Source: Rhodospirillales bacterium
GTDB taxonomy: Bacteria > Pseudomonadota > Alphaproteobacteria > ATCC43930 > CGMCC-115725
Assembly: GCA_027315365.1 (NCBI GenBank)
Contig: DAHUYF010000019.1
Span: 1-64,000, forward strand
Length of the DNA stretch: 64,000 nucleotides
Direction: 5' to 3'
The notes beneath the pieces were generated by a model. It was not told where the DNA came from. It saw only the letters and a list, made by a program, of their open reading frames with translations, and did no database searches. A program made the position numbers and the translations under genes. This document shows positions 56,345 through 64,000 of the stretch, one piece after another. Each line of letters opens with the position of its first letter. Positions within the stretch are counted from its first letter, which is position 1.

Positions 56345-57625
56345 ATGCTCGATCAGGAGATCACTGCCGCTATCGTGAAGGCCGTCGATGCCGGCTTCGA
56401 GGAGCAGGTCGAGCTCACCGCAGAGCTCGTGCGGTTTCCGTCGCTGCGTGGCGCCGAGCACACCGCGCAGGATTTCGTCGCCGCCGAGATGCGCCGCCGT
56501 GGCCTTGCGGTCGATCGTTTCCAGGTCAAGGTCGACGACATCCGCAACCTGCCCGGCTTCTCGCCGGTGCACGTGGCCTACGACAACGCCTTCAACGTCG
56601 TCGGCTGCCGGCGCGTCGACAATCCCAAAGGCCGCTCGCTCATCCTCAACGGTCATATCGACGTGGTGCCGACCGGGCCGCTCGACATGTGGACGACGCC
56701 GCCTTTCGAGCCGCGGCGCGACGGCAACTGGCTCTATGGCCGAGGTGCGGCCGACATGAAGGCGGGGCTCGCCGGCTGCCTTGCCGCTCTCGCGGCGCTT
56801 GCCCGGATCGGCTGCGCGCCGGCGGCTGACGTCATCATCCAGTCGGTGGTGGAGGAGGAATGCACCGGCAACGGCGCGCTTGCCTGCCTTGCCCGCGGCT
56901 ATCGCGCCGATGCGGTGCTGATCCCCGAGCCGACGTGGAACAAGCTGGTCCGTGCCCAGGTCGGCGTGCTCTGGTTCCAGGTGCGGGTGCGCGGCATTCC
57001 GGTGCATGTCCGCGACGCCGGCGCCGGCGCCAACGCCATAGAGGCGGCCTACGGGCTGATGCACGCGCTGCACCGGCTGGAGGAGGAATGGAACGGCCGG
57101 CGTAGCGCGTTTCCGCCCTTCGACGCGGTCGAGCATCCGATCAACCTGAACATCGGCAAGATCGCCGGCGGCGACTGGCCCTCAAGCGTCCCCGCCTGGT
57201 GCAGCTTCGACGTGCGGGTGGCGATCTATCCCGGCCAGGGCATCGCCGAGGCGAAGCGCGAGATCGAGCAGGCGATCCTGGCGGCGGCGCGGCAGAACCG
57301 CTTCCTGGACAATGCTCCGCCGGAGATCGTCTATCACGGCTTCGAGGCGGAAGGCTACGTGCTCGCCGGGGCGGGGGAGCCGGTCGAACGGCTGGGCGCC
57401 GCGCACCGCGCCGTCTTCGGCCGCGCGCTCGATGAGGTGGCGACGACCGCGACGACCGATGCGCGCTTCTTCGGTCTCTATGCCGGCATCCCGGCGCTGG
57501 TCTACGGGCCCAATTCGGAATCGATCCACGGCTTCGACGAGCGCGTCGACTTGGACTCCGTGCGCCGGATCACCCAGGCGATGGCGCTGTTCATCGCCGA
57601 TTGGTGCGGACTGGAGAAGCGCTAG
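56345..57625 (+). CDS. ArgE/DapE-family M20 deacylase
   Basis: A 426-residue zinc-dependent amidohydrolase (M20 family). Metal and catalytic residues are in LILNGHIDVVPTGP (His and Asp), LYGRGAADMKAGLAGCL (Asp), QSVVEEECTGNGAL (Glu pair), LIPEPTWNKLV, and ESIHGFDERVDLDSV near the end (His). It would cleave an N-acyl bond of an acylated amino acid or similar amide. The ATG at 56345 lies behind GGAGAG. It ends 1 nt from the convergent amidohydrolase. The importer upstream could supply its substrate. Confidence 0.9.
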   Translation: MLDQEITAAIVKAVDAGFEEQVELTAELVRFPSLRGAEHTAQDFVAAEMRRRGLAVDRFQVKVDDIRNLPGFSPVHVAYDNAFNVVGCRRVDNPKGRSLILNGHIDVVPTGPLDMWTTPPFEPRRDGNWLYGRGAADMKAGLAGCLAALAALARIGCAPAADVIIQSVVEEECTGNGALACLARGYRADAVLIPEPTWNKLVRAQVGVLWFQVRVRGIPVHVRDAGAGANAIEAAYGLMHALHRLEEEWNGRRSAFPPFDAVEHPINLNIGKIAGGDWPSSVPAWCSFDVRVAIYPGQGIAEAKREIEQAILAAARQNRFLDNAPPEIVYHGFEAEGYVLAGAGEPVERLGAAHRAVFGRALDEVATTATTDARFFGLYAGIPALVYGPNSESIHGFDERVDLDSVRRITQAMALFIADWCGLEKR

Positions 57626-57626
57626 T

Positions 57627-58619
57627 TCAGGCGATCTTGCGCTGCAGCAGCCGCTCGGCATTGCCGCGAAGGATCAGCATGCGGCTGGCGGCATCAAGGC
57701 CTGCCGCGTCGATCGCGTCGCGGGTGGCGGCGATCGGGCCGAAGGGCGCATCGCTGGCGAAGACGATTTTCTCGGCGCCGAAGAAGCCGAGGCCGCAGGG
57801 CAGGCCGTGCGAGGCGCCGAACAGCGCGGTATCGGCGTGGAACATCTTGAAATACTCGATATGCGGCCGCTTCAGCCCGGCGAGGACGCCGGAATAGTCC
57901 TCCTCGCGGGTGCGGCTGCCGAGCACCGCGAGCCCGCTCTCGATGCGCTTGTCGAAGAACGGGATCATGCCGCCGAGATGATGGGTGATGATGTCGATCC
58001 CGGGATGACGGTCGAAGAGGCCGGCGAAGACCAGCCGCGCCATCGCCACCGAGGTGTCGTAGGGCCAGCCGAAGCACCACCAGAGCTCGAAGCGCGAGTG
58101 CCTCTCGGCGGCATAGTCGGTGGTCTCGGCGGTGCGCGCCGGATGCAGCCAGATCGGCCGCCCGTGGCCTGCCATCGCCGCGAAGAGCGGCGCGAATTCC
58201 GGCCGGTCGAGCGGCTTGCCCTGGACGTTGGTGAAGATCTGCACGCCGACCGCGCCGAGCTCGGCGATGGCGCGGTCGATCTCGCGCAGCGCCGCGTCCA
58301 TATCGGCCATCGACAGCGCCGCAACGAAGCCCGGAAAGCGGTCCGGATGGCGCCGCACCAGCTCGGCCATGCCGTCATTGGCGAGGCGCGCCAGTGCGGC
58401 GCCCGTCGCGGCGTCGGCGAAATCCTCGATCGGCGGATTGGGCAGCGCCACGATCTGGCGATAATCGCCGACCTCGTCCATGGCGCGGAAGCGCTGATCG
58501 AGATCGTGCAGCTCGCGCACCTGCATCAGCCGCTTGACCAGGCCGAAGCGCGCGCCGCCCTTTTCCAGCGCGCCGGTGAATTCCTTCGGCAGGACGTGGG
58601 TGAAAATGTCGACGATCAT
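57627..58619 (-). CDS. Amidohydrolase family (ACMSD-like) protein with altered metal site
   Basis: A 330-residue TIM-barrel protein related to aminocarboxymuconate-semialdehyde decarboxylase. The first strand reads MIVDIFTHVLP: the usual DxHxH has Phe at residue 6, so one of two N-terminal metal His is missing, while His8 remains. Later ligands appear intact: WLHPAR, IDIITHHLGGMIPFF and FASDAPFG (Asp). Similar DIFTH forms are known in related clades, so metal binding may be altered, not lost. It is coupled to the upstream ThDP enzyme gene by a 4-nt overlap, so the pair probably acts in one pathway. Confidence 0.85.
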   Translation of the reverse strand: MIVDIFTHVLPKEFTGALEKGGARFGLVKRLMQVRELHDLDQRFRAMDEVGDYRQIVALPNPPIEDFADAATGAALARLANDGMAELVRRHPDRFPGFVAALSMADMDAALREIDRAIAELGAVGVQIFTNVQGKPLDRPEFAPLFAAMAGHGRPIWLHPARTAETTDYAAERHSRFELWWCFGWPYDTSVAMARLVFAGLFDRHPGIDIITHHLGGMIPFFDKRIESGLAVLGSRTREEDYSGVLAGLKRPHIEYFKMFHADTALFGASHGLPCGLGFFGAEKIVFASDAPFGPIAATRDAIDAAGLDAASRMLILRGNAERLLQRKIA

Positions 58620-60343
58620 GGCTGGGCCCCGCGCGGTCCGACGATGATGTTGAGCAGCGCCTGGCGCTTTTCCACGGTGACGGCGTGGAGCGCGCGCTCG
58701 AGCGCACCGGGCAGCGCCTCCGCCGTCTCCACCCGCTCGCCATAGCCGCCATAGACCGCCATCATGTGCTCATAGGCGGCGGCGGGGCCGAGATGCGCCA
58801 CCGGAATGCGGTTGGCGCGCGCCGCGTGGCCGTCGGGGAAGACGCTGAGCGCGGCGCGCTCGACCTCCTCCCACATGGCGTTGTTGAAGATCAGGAACAG
58901 CACCGGCAGGTCGAGCGCGCGCAGCACCTGATGACCGGCGGTGGGGTTGCCGAACATGTAGGCACCGTCGCCGAGCGTGGCGATGACGGTCCGGTCCGGC
59001 GCGGCCAGCTTGGCGCCGATCGCCGCGCCGATGCCCCAACCGAGTCCGCCGCCCGACGGCGTGCCGAAATAGCTGCGCGGCTGCGGGAAGGCGGCATAGC
59101 GCTGGATCAGCGGATATTCGTTGACCAGGATTGCATCGGCAGGCTTGGCGCGGGAGATGCAATGGCTCGCCCAGGCCGGATGGATGGGCTTTGCCGCGGC
59201 CGCGCGCGTCAGCCGCTGCGTGGTCTCGGCCGCGCCGCGCTCGCGGCCGGCGGCAAGGCGCTGCCGGCGCGCCGCCACCGCGACCGGTGCGATCCTGCCG
59301 GCCAGCGCCGCGGCGAGCTGCGGCAGCGCGATGGCGGCTGGGCCGGTGACCGCCACGTCGCAGGGAAAACCGCGGATGGGCAGGCGCTGCCACAGCGGAT
59401 CGACGCCGAGCTGGATCACCTTGCAGCCGGGGGCGGGATCGCCATGGTGCAGCGGGATCCACGGCACGTCGCTATCGATGCAGAGAATGACATCGGCCTC
59501 GCCGAGATGCGGCAGCGGATCGTATCCCAGCAGCATCGGATGGTCGCTCGGCAGCGAGTTGGTCAGCGCGCGGAACTCGATCACGGGGACGGCGAAGCGT
59601 TCGGCGAACTCGGCCAGCGCCGCCGCGTTGGCGGCGAGCCGCCCGGCGGCGCGGGCGAAGATCAGCGGCCGCTCGGCCGTCGCCAGCATCGCCGCGGCGC
59701 GCTCCAGCGCATCCGGCGCGGCGCCCGAACGGGTGTAGAACCCGCGGCGCGGCGCGGCCTCGAAGCTGAAGCGCGCCATCGGCGCGCTCAGCACCTCCCG
59801 CGGCAGGCTGAGATAGACCGGGCCGCAGGGCTCGGTGGTGGCGATCTCCAGCGCGCGGTCGACGACGTCCTCGAGCTGCTCACCGTTGCGCAGCTCGTAA
59901 TCCCATTTGCAGAGCTCGCGCACCATGCCGGCCTGGTCGAACATCTCCTGGCCCCAATGGATGCCGGTGTCGCGCGAGCCGCGCATGCCCCGCTCGGTCA
60001 GCGGGTTGCGACCGGCGGTGAACAGGATCGGCACCTGGTCGCGCGCGGCGTTGGCGAGCGCGTTGATGCCGTTGGCGGTGCCGACATTGACGTGGAACAT
60101 CACCGCCTGCGGCCGGCCGGTCAGCAGGTAGTAACCATGCGCCATCGATGCCGCGACATTCTCGTGCGCGACCGAGACGACCTTCAGCCGCGGCGTGCGG
60201 CCCTTTGCCTCGGCGGCGGCGAGGCCCTCGACCATCGGCGCGAAATCGGTGCCGCCATTGGCGAACAGCCAGTCGATGCCGCGCTCGGCCAGCAGGCTGA
60301 CATAGGCCTCGGCGACGGTCTCGACCTCGATGGTCTTTTTCAT
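58616..60343 (-). CDS. ThDP-dependent enzyme, acetolactate-synthase / decarboxylase family
   Basis: A 575-residue thiamine diphosphate enzyme. The conserved activating Glu61 is in VAHENVAASMAHGYYLLTG, a middle domain follows, and the cofactor motif is TLGDGAYMFGNPTAGHQVLRALDLPVLFLIFNNAMW. It resembles acetolactate-synthase-like lyases and benzoylformate-type decarboxylases, but the FAD-binding arginine pattern of true ALS is not evident. The neighbourhood suggests a 2-oxoacid decarboxylase or C-C lyase in a catabolic pathway. It is transcribed ahead of the ACMSD-like gene and is divergent from the TetR regulator. Confidence 0.87.
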   Translation of the reverse strand: MKKTIEVETVAEAYVSLLAERGIDWLFANGGTDFAPMVEGLAAAEAKGRTPRLKVVSVAHENVAASMAHGYYLLTGRPQAVMFHVNVGTANGINALANAARDQVPILFTAGRNPLTERGMRGSRDTGIHWGQEMFDQAGMVRELCKWDYELRNGEQLEDVVDRALEIATTEPCGPVYLSLPREVLSAPMARFSFEAAPRRGFYTRSGAAPDALERAAAMLATAERPLIFARAAGRLAANAAALAEFAERFAVPVIEFRALTNSLPSDHPMLLGYDPLPHLGEADVILCIDSDVPWIPLHHGDPAPGCKVIQLGVDPLWQRLPIRGFPCDVAVTGPAAIALPQLAAALAGRIAPVAVAARRQRLAAGRERGAAETTQRLTRAAAAKPIHPAWASHCISRAKPADAILVNEYPLIQRYAAFPQPRSYFGTPSGGGLGWGIGAAIGAKLAAPDRTVIATLGDGAYMFGNPTAGHQVLRALDLPVLFLIFNNAMWEEVERAALSVFPDGHAARANRIPVAHLGPAAAYEHMMAVYGGYGERVETAEALPGALERALHAVTVEKRQALLNIIVGPRGAQP

Positions 60344-60492
60344 GAGCGCCTTGCCTCCCTGCGATCGCCGGCCTGCCTGCCGGTAAAATCGAACGCGTTC
60401 AGCCTAGGATCGGCCTCTCTTGCCGTCAACGCCGGGGGCTTGCCGGGCGCGGCACGAAATGCTAGGTCGGACGCCCGTCTGCGAGGTCGCCT

Positions 60493-61125
60493 TTGCAGCT
60501 TCGACGCCACGAGCCGAGCCTGCGCGAGCGCAACAAGGCGCGCAAGCTGCAGAAAATCAGCCGTGCCGCCCGCACGCTGTTCGTCCGCCGCGGCTATGAC
60601 GCGACCACCTTGCGTCAGATCGCAGCCAAGGCCGATGTCGGGCTCGGCACGCTGTTCTCCTACGCCACCGACAAGCGCGACCTGCTGTTCCTCATCATCA
60701 ACGACGACATCGAGGCGATGAACGCCCGCGCCTTCGCCGAGGCGCCGCGGGACGTGCCGCTGCTCGACCGGCTGACCGGGATATTCCGCCGCTTTTTCGA
60801 ATTCTTCGGCCAGCAGCCCAATCTGTCGCGCATCATCCTCAAGGAGCTGACCTTCTACTCCGCGGGACCGCAGGCGCAGCGCTTCCAGAACGGGCGCACG
60901 CAGGTGCTGGCGCGGCTCGCCGAAATCGTGGCCGAGGCGCAACGCACCGGCGAGATCGGCAGCGTCGAGGATCCCCACGAGATCGCCGATACCGTTTTCT
61001 CGATCTATGCCGCGGCGATCCGGCACTGGCTGGACGCCGCCCAGCCCGATCTCGACCAGGGCCTCGCCGCGCTGCGTCGCCATTTCCGTCTGCTGCTGGC
61101 CGGCCTCGCCCCGCGCGGCGGCTGA
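60493..61125 (+). CDS. TetR-family transcriptional regulator
   Basis: A 210-residue repressor. The N-terminal helix-turn-helix reads KISRAARTLFVRRGYDATTLRQIAAKADVGLGTLFSYATDKRDLLFL, a clear TetR domain. The C-terminal ligand domain contains KELTFYSAGPQAQRF. It is divergent from the ThDP gene with 149 nt between, the usual geometry for a TetR protein controlling both promoters. The TTG at 60493 behind GAGG gives the normal length; an ATG does not fit. Confidence 0.9.
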   Translation: MQLRRHEPSLRERNKARKLQKISRAARTLFVRRGYDATTLRQIAAKADVGLGTLFSYATDKRDLLFLIINDDIEAMNARAFAEAPRDVPLLDRLTGIFRRFFEFFGQQPNLSRIILKELTFYSAGPQAQRFQNGRTQVLARLAEIVAEAQRTGEIGSVEDPHEIADTVFSIYAAAIRHWLDAAQPDLDQGLAALRRHFRLLLAGLAPRGG

Positions 61126-61131
61126 ACGCTG

Positions 61132-61974
61132 CTACAGCCCCAGGATGCGCTCGGCGTTGGCGTGGAAGATTTTCTCCATCACCGCATCGGCATATCCCAG
61201 CTCGCGCCATTCCCGCAGCAGCCGGTCATAGGGGATGCTGGGATAGTCGCTGCCGAACATCACCTTGTCCTGGAGCCGCGCGCGGATATCGGTCTTGAGC
61301 TGCGCCGGGAAGTATTTCGGCGCCCAGCCCGACATCTCCCAATAGACATTGCCCTTGTGCAGCGCCACCGCCGTCATCTCGTCAACCCAGGGCCAGCCGG
61401 GATGCGCGGCGATGATCTTGAGGTCGGGAAAATCGGCGGCGAGCTCGTCGATGCAGGAGGGATGGGCGTGGCGGATCTTGGCGCCGAGCCCGCCCGGCAT
61501 GCCCGCGCCCATGCCGGTGGTGCCGACATCGATCATCACCGGCACCTTGAGCGCGTTGATGACTTCGAAGAGCGGGTAGAGCCGCCGGTCGTTGACCGCG
61601 AAATGGCCCATGATGGGATGGAAGTGGAAGCCGAGCATGCCGAGTTCGGTGATCGCGTGCCCGGCCTGTTGGATCGCGATCTCGCCCTTGAAGGGATCGA
61701 CCGCCGCCCAGGCGTGGATGATGCGGTCGGGATGGCGCTGCTGCATCGCCTTGACGTAATCGTTGGTGCAGGGCGGCGTGCCGGTGGTGGTCTCGAGATC
61801 GAGCGCCACCAGCACCGCTTCGACGCCGGCGGCGGCGAATTCGGCGACGACCTCGTCCTCCTGCTTCCAGGTCCAGGCGCGATTCCAGTATTTCGCCAGC
61901 GCTTCGACATAAGGCCCCTGGCAGTGGATCCAGGGCTCGGTGTTGGGATAGCAATGGAGGTCTATGATACGCAT
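61132..61974 (-). CDS. Amidohydrolase-family protein with altered metal site (second)
   Basis: A 280-residue TIM-barrel amidohydrolase. The first strand is MRIIDLHCYPNTEPW: DxHxH with Tyr9 replacing the second His, the opposite change from the protein at 57627-58619. Other expected ligands are present: GFHFHPIMGH, IIAAHPGWPWVDE and FGSDYPSIPYDR (Asp). ALDLETTTGTPPCTNDYVKAMQQRHPDRI is a typical early region for this group. It may be a decarboxylase or hydrolase of a carboxylic intermediate. It is convergent with the TetR gene (6-nt gap). Confidence 0.85.
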   Translation of the reverse strand: MRIIDLHCYPNTEPWIHCQGPYVEALAKYWNRAWTWKQEDEVVAEFAAAGVEAVLVALDLETTTGTPPCTNDYVKAMQQRHPDRIIHAWAAVDPFKGEIAIQQAGHAITELGMLGFHFHPIMGHFAVNDRRLYPLFEVINALKVPVMIDVGTTGMGAGMPGGLGAKIRHAHPSCIDELAADFPDLKIIAAHPGWPWVDEMTAVALHKGNVYWEMSGWAPKYFPAQLKTDIRARLQDKVMFGSDYPSIPYDRLLREWRELGYADAVMEKIFHANAERILGL

Positions 61975-62014
61975 GGCGTCTCCTGGATGTTCCTCATGCT
62001 CTTGCTATGAGCGG

Positions 62015-62050
62015 TGTTCGCGGATGCTGACGCAACCGCTGGCGCCGCCG
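62015..62050 (-). repeat. REP-like palindrome, copy D
   Basis: On the minus strand GGCGCCAGCGGTTGCGTCA matches copy A (24704-24721), then GCATCCGC completes the stem with one A-A mismatch. It lies between the 5' end of the second amidohydrolase gene and the 3' end of the aryl ligase gene. The most divergent of the four copies. Confidence 0.45.
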
Positions 62051-62064
62051 CGGGCGACCGCCCC

Positions 62065-63696
62065 TCAGGGGCGTCCGCCCAGCATCTCGACCAGCGATTT
62101 CTTCGACACCTTGCCGAAGGTGGAGAGCGGGAAATCGCTCATCAGCTCCAGCCGTTCCGGCAGCTTGAACCTGGCGATCTCCTTGCCGGAGAGGAAGGAC
62201 AGGAGCTCGTCGAGGGTGAGATTATGTCCGGCGCGCGGGATGACACAGGCGCACATGCGCTCGCCAAGCTGCGGATCGGGCATGGCGATGCAGGCGACGT
62301 TCTGCACCGCGGGATGCGACAGGATCAGGTTCTCGATCTCCTCGGCGCTGATCTTCTCGCCGCCGCGATTGATCAAATCCTTCTTGCGTCCCTCGACCAT
62401 GTAGTTGCCCGAGGGGTGGCGGCGCATCAGGTCGCCTGAACGATAGAAGCCGTCGCGGGTGAAGGCCTTGGCGTTGTGCTCGGCGGCGCCGTAATAGCCG
62501 CGCAAGGTATAGGGACCGCGCACGCAGAGCTCGCCGACCTCGCCGTCCGGCACCTCGTTGTCGTCGTCGTCGAGCAGGCGCACCTCGTCGTCGGGCGAGA
62601 TCGGCCGCCCCACCGTCTCGAGCCGCACCTCCTCGGGATCGTCGCGGCGCACGAAGAACAGCGTACCCTCCGACATGCCGAAATTCTCCTGCACGAAGCA
62701 GGAGGGAATGAGCGCGCGGGTCTTGAGACGCACCTCCGGCTGCAGCCGCTGGCCGCCGCTCTGGATGTAGCGCAGCGAGGAGGTGTCGTACTGCGTCACC
62801 GCTGGATGGCTGATGAGCCGAATGAGGAGCGCCGGCACCACCTTGAGATGGCTGACGCGGTGCTTCTCGATCAGCGGGAAGAGCTCCTCGGGCCGCGTGC
62901 TCGCGCTCAGCACGACGCGGCCGCCGCTGAGCAGGAAGCCCTGCAGCCCGGGACAGGCGAGCGGCAGATTGTGCGCGATCGGCAGCGCCAGCAGCAGCAC
63001 CGAGTCGCGCTCGACGCCACAGACCTCCGCCGCGGTGCGGGAGTTGTAGACGTAGTCGTTGTGCGTGCGCGGGATGAGCTTCGGCACGCCGGTGGTGCCG
63101 CCGGAGAGCTGAAAGATGCAGGGATCGACGGGATCGAGGGCGAGCGCGGCGAGCGCCGCTTTGGGCAGGGTGGCGGGCCGCTCGATCAACTCGCCGAGCG
63201 ACAGCTCGCCGGGGCCGGGCCGGCCCAGCACGATCGGCCAGCGCAGGCAGGGATTCTCCGCCTTGACGCGGGCGATCATTGGCGCGAAGGCGAAGTCGCC
63301 CTGGCGCTCGGGATAGACGCAGGCCGCGGCCTGGGCGAGGCGGGTAAACTGGCTCGCCTCGGCGTAGCGGTGGCTGGCGAGCGCGGCGATCGGGATGGCG
63401 CCGAGCTTCTGCAACGCGAAATAGAGCACCGCGAATTCGGCGACGTTGGGCAGCTGCAGGACCACCCGGTCGAGCGGCGTCAGGCCGAGCGCCAGCAGGT
63501 TGAGCGCGAGATTGTCGCTCAGCCGGTCGATCTCGGCATAGCTGAGCCGCCGCTCGCCGTCGATCACCGCCACCCGCGGGCCGAAGGCGGCAAAGGCGTC
63601 GGCGAATTCCCGCGCCAGCGGCCGGTCCCGCCAATAGCCCTTGTCGCGGTAGCGCTGCGCGAAATCCAGCGGAAAGGGAACGACGCCGTCGAGCAT
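62065..63696 (-). CDS. AMP-dependent aryl-acid ligase (EntE/DhbE-like)
   Basis: A 543-residue adenylate-forming enzyme. The phosphate loop is FQLSGGTTGVPKLIPRTHNDY. The aryl-binding region LPIAHNLPLACPG retains the Asn of dihydroxybenzoate/salicylate ligases (EntE/DhbE). ENFGMSEGTLFFVRRDDP, DGFYRSGDLMRRHPSGNYMVEGRKKDLINRGGEKISAEEIE and FPLSTFGKVSKKSLVEML (A10 lysine) complete the pattern. It activates an aryl acid as AMP ester, then probably thioester to CoA. No aryl-carrier or NRPS gene lies nearby, so a catabolic CoA ligase is more likely than a siderophore step. The start lies 8 nt beyond the SDR stop. Confidence 0.92.
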   Translation of the reverse strand: MLDGVVPFPLDFAQRYRDKGYWRDRPLAREFADAFAAFGPRVAVIDGERRLSYAEIDRLSDNLALNLLALGLTPLDRVVLQLPNVAEFAVLYFALQKLGAIPIAALASHRYAEASQFTRLAQAAACVYPERQGDFAFAPMIARVKAENPCLRWPIVLGRPGPGELSLGELIERPATLPKAALAALALDPVDPCIFQLSGGTTGVPKLIPRTHNDYVYNSRTAAEVCGVERDSVLLLALPIAHNLPLACPGLQGFLLSGGRVVLSASTRPEELFPLIEKHRVSHLKVVPALLIRLISHPAVTQYDTSSLRYIQSGGQRLQPEVRLKTRALIPSCFVQENFGMSEGTLFFVRRDDPEEVRLETVGRPISPDDEVRLLDDDDNEVPDGEVGELCVRGPYTLRGYYGAAEHNAKAFTRDGFYRSGDLMRRHPSGNYMVEGRKKDLINRGGEKISAEEIENLILSHPAVQNVACIAMPDPQLGERMCACVIPRAGHNLTLDELLSFLSGKEIARFKLPERLELMSDFPLSTFGKVSKKSLVEMLGGRP

Positions 63697-63704
63697 GGGC
63701 CGCC

Positions 63705-64000
63705 TCAGGTCGAGCTGGAGAAGCCGCCGTCGATGACCACGACCTCGCCGGTGACGAAGCGGTTTCCCTCGATCAGCGACAGCATGGTTTCCGCCACGTC
63801 GTCGGCGGTGACGACACGCTTCAGCGGCGTGAGCTTGGCGCGGCGGCCCATGAGTTCGTCGTACTTGTCCCTAAGCATGCGCTTCATCCAGCCGCCTTCC
63901 ATCCATCCCGGCGCCACCGCGTTGACGCGGATCTGGGGGCCGAGATTATAGGCGAGCGTCTTGGTCAGGTTGATCACTGCCGCCTTGCTGGCGGCGTAAG
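63705..64000 (-). CDS. Short-chain dehydrogenase/reductase, C-terminal part (cut by right edge)
   Basis: About 98 C-terminal residues of a classical SDR are visible, and the frame is open to the right edge, so the N-terminus is outside the window. [21 protein letters not shown] carries the catalytic Yxxx[14 protein letters not shown] is the typical SDR motif after it. The end, [14 protein letters not shown], is the family C-terminus. It precedes the aryl ligase (8-nt gap), so the two form an operon. Substrate unknown, probably a hydroxyl or keto intermediate of the same pathway. Confidence 0.9.
   Translation of the reverse strand, partial: YAASKAAVINLTKTLAYNLGPQIRVNAVAPGWMEGGWMKRMLRDKYDELMGRRAKLTPLKRVVTADDVAETMLSLIEGNRFVTGEVVVIDGGFSSST

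Noticed and set aside
62065-63696. A siderophore (enterobactin-like) cluster based on the EntE-like ligase
   Set aside because: No isochorismate enzymes, carrier protein, NRPS or TonB receptor are nearby.

Overview
The window is a stretch of high-GC chromosome with typical alphaproteobacterial gene content, most likely a Rhodospirillales-type organism. Support for this comes from the blocks hemW-rdgB-rph / hrcA-grpE / dnaK-dnaJ and yraN-rsmI / lpoA, the phoR-pstSCAB-phoU-phoB locus, a maeB-type malic enzyme, heavy use of GTG and TTG starts and many 4-nt start/stop overlaps. The codon bias produces very long antisense open frames that are not genes. I see no tRNA, rRNA, CRISPR, prophage or insertion sequence.

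Layout. 1-1.5 kb: the start of an unknown gene and two paralogous XRE regulators. 1.6-7.6 kb: gshB, then a five-gene Liv-type ABC importer closed by a strong hairpin. 7.7-15.7 kb: housekeeping genes (SirB1-like, BON lipoprotein, yraN, rsmI, lpoA-like, a histidine kinase, hemW, rdgB, rph). 15.8-24.7 kb: the heat-shock genes hrcA, grpE, dnaK and dnaJ. These are interrupted by a LuxO-like sigma54 activator, a membrane-anchored Hpt protein, a small unknown protein and a receiver. A good sigma32-type promoter precedes dnaK and a sigma54-like promoter precedes the small protein/receiver pair. 24.8-38.3 kb: glnD, small exported proteins, an amino-acid permease, mutS, a methyltransferase, and maeB. 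38.4-45.1 kb: the complete phosphate-starvation locus with a candidate Pho box. 45.2-46.1 kb: a 6PGDH-like dehydrogenase.

46.2-53.7 kb is the most unusual part. It is a tight seven-gene operon encoding an orphan pyruvate-dehydrogenase-E1-like alpha/beta pair, a ColD/RfbH-type PLP sugar 3-dehydratase (His188 in place of the Schiff-base Lys), an SDR, a B12-binding-type radical SAM enzyme, and an HddC-like nucleotidyltransferase with an HddA-like heptose kinase. My inference is a pathway to a deoxygenated, branched-chain (C2-extended, possibly C-methylated) nucleotide sugar, perhaps starting from a GDP-heptose. A convergent family 2 glycosyltransferase follows.

54.9-64 kb resembles a catabolic island for an aromatic or other organic acid: an AAHS-type MFS importer, an M20 deacylase, two divergent amidohydrolases each lacking a different N-terminal metal-ligand His, a ThDP lyase/decarboxylase, a TetR regulator, an EntE/DhbE-like aryl-AMP ligase and an SDR cut by the right edge. 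Four copies of a small REP-like palindrome lie between genes across the window.
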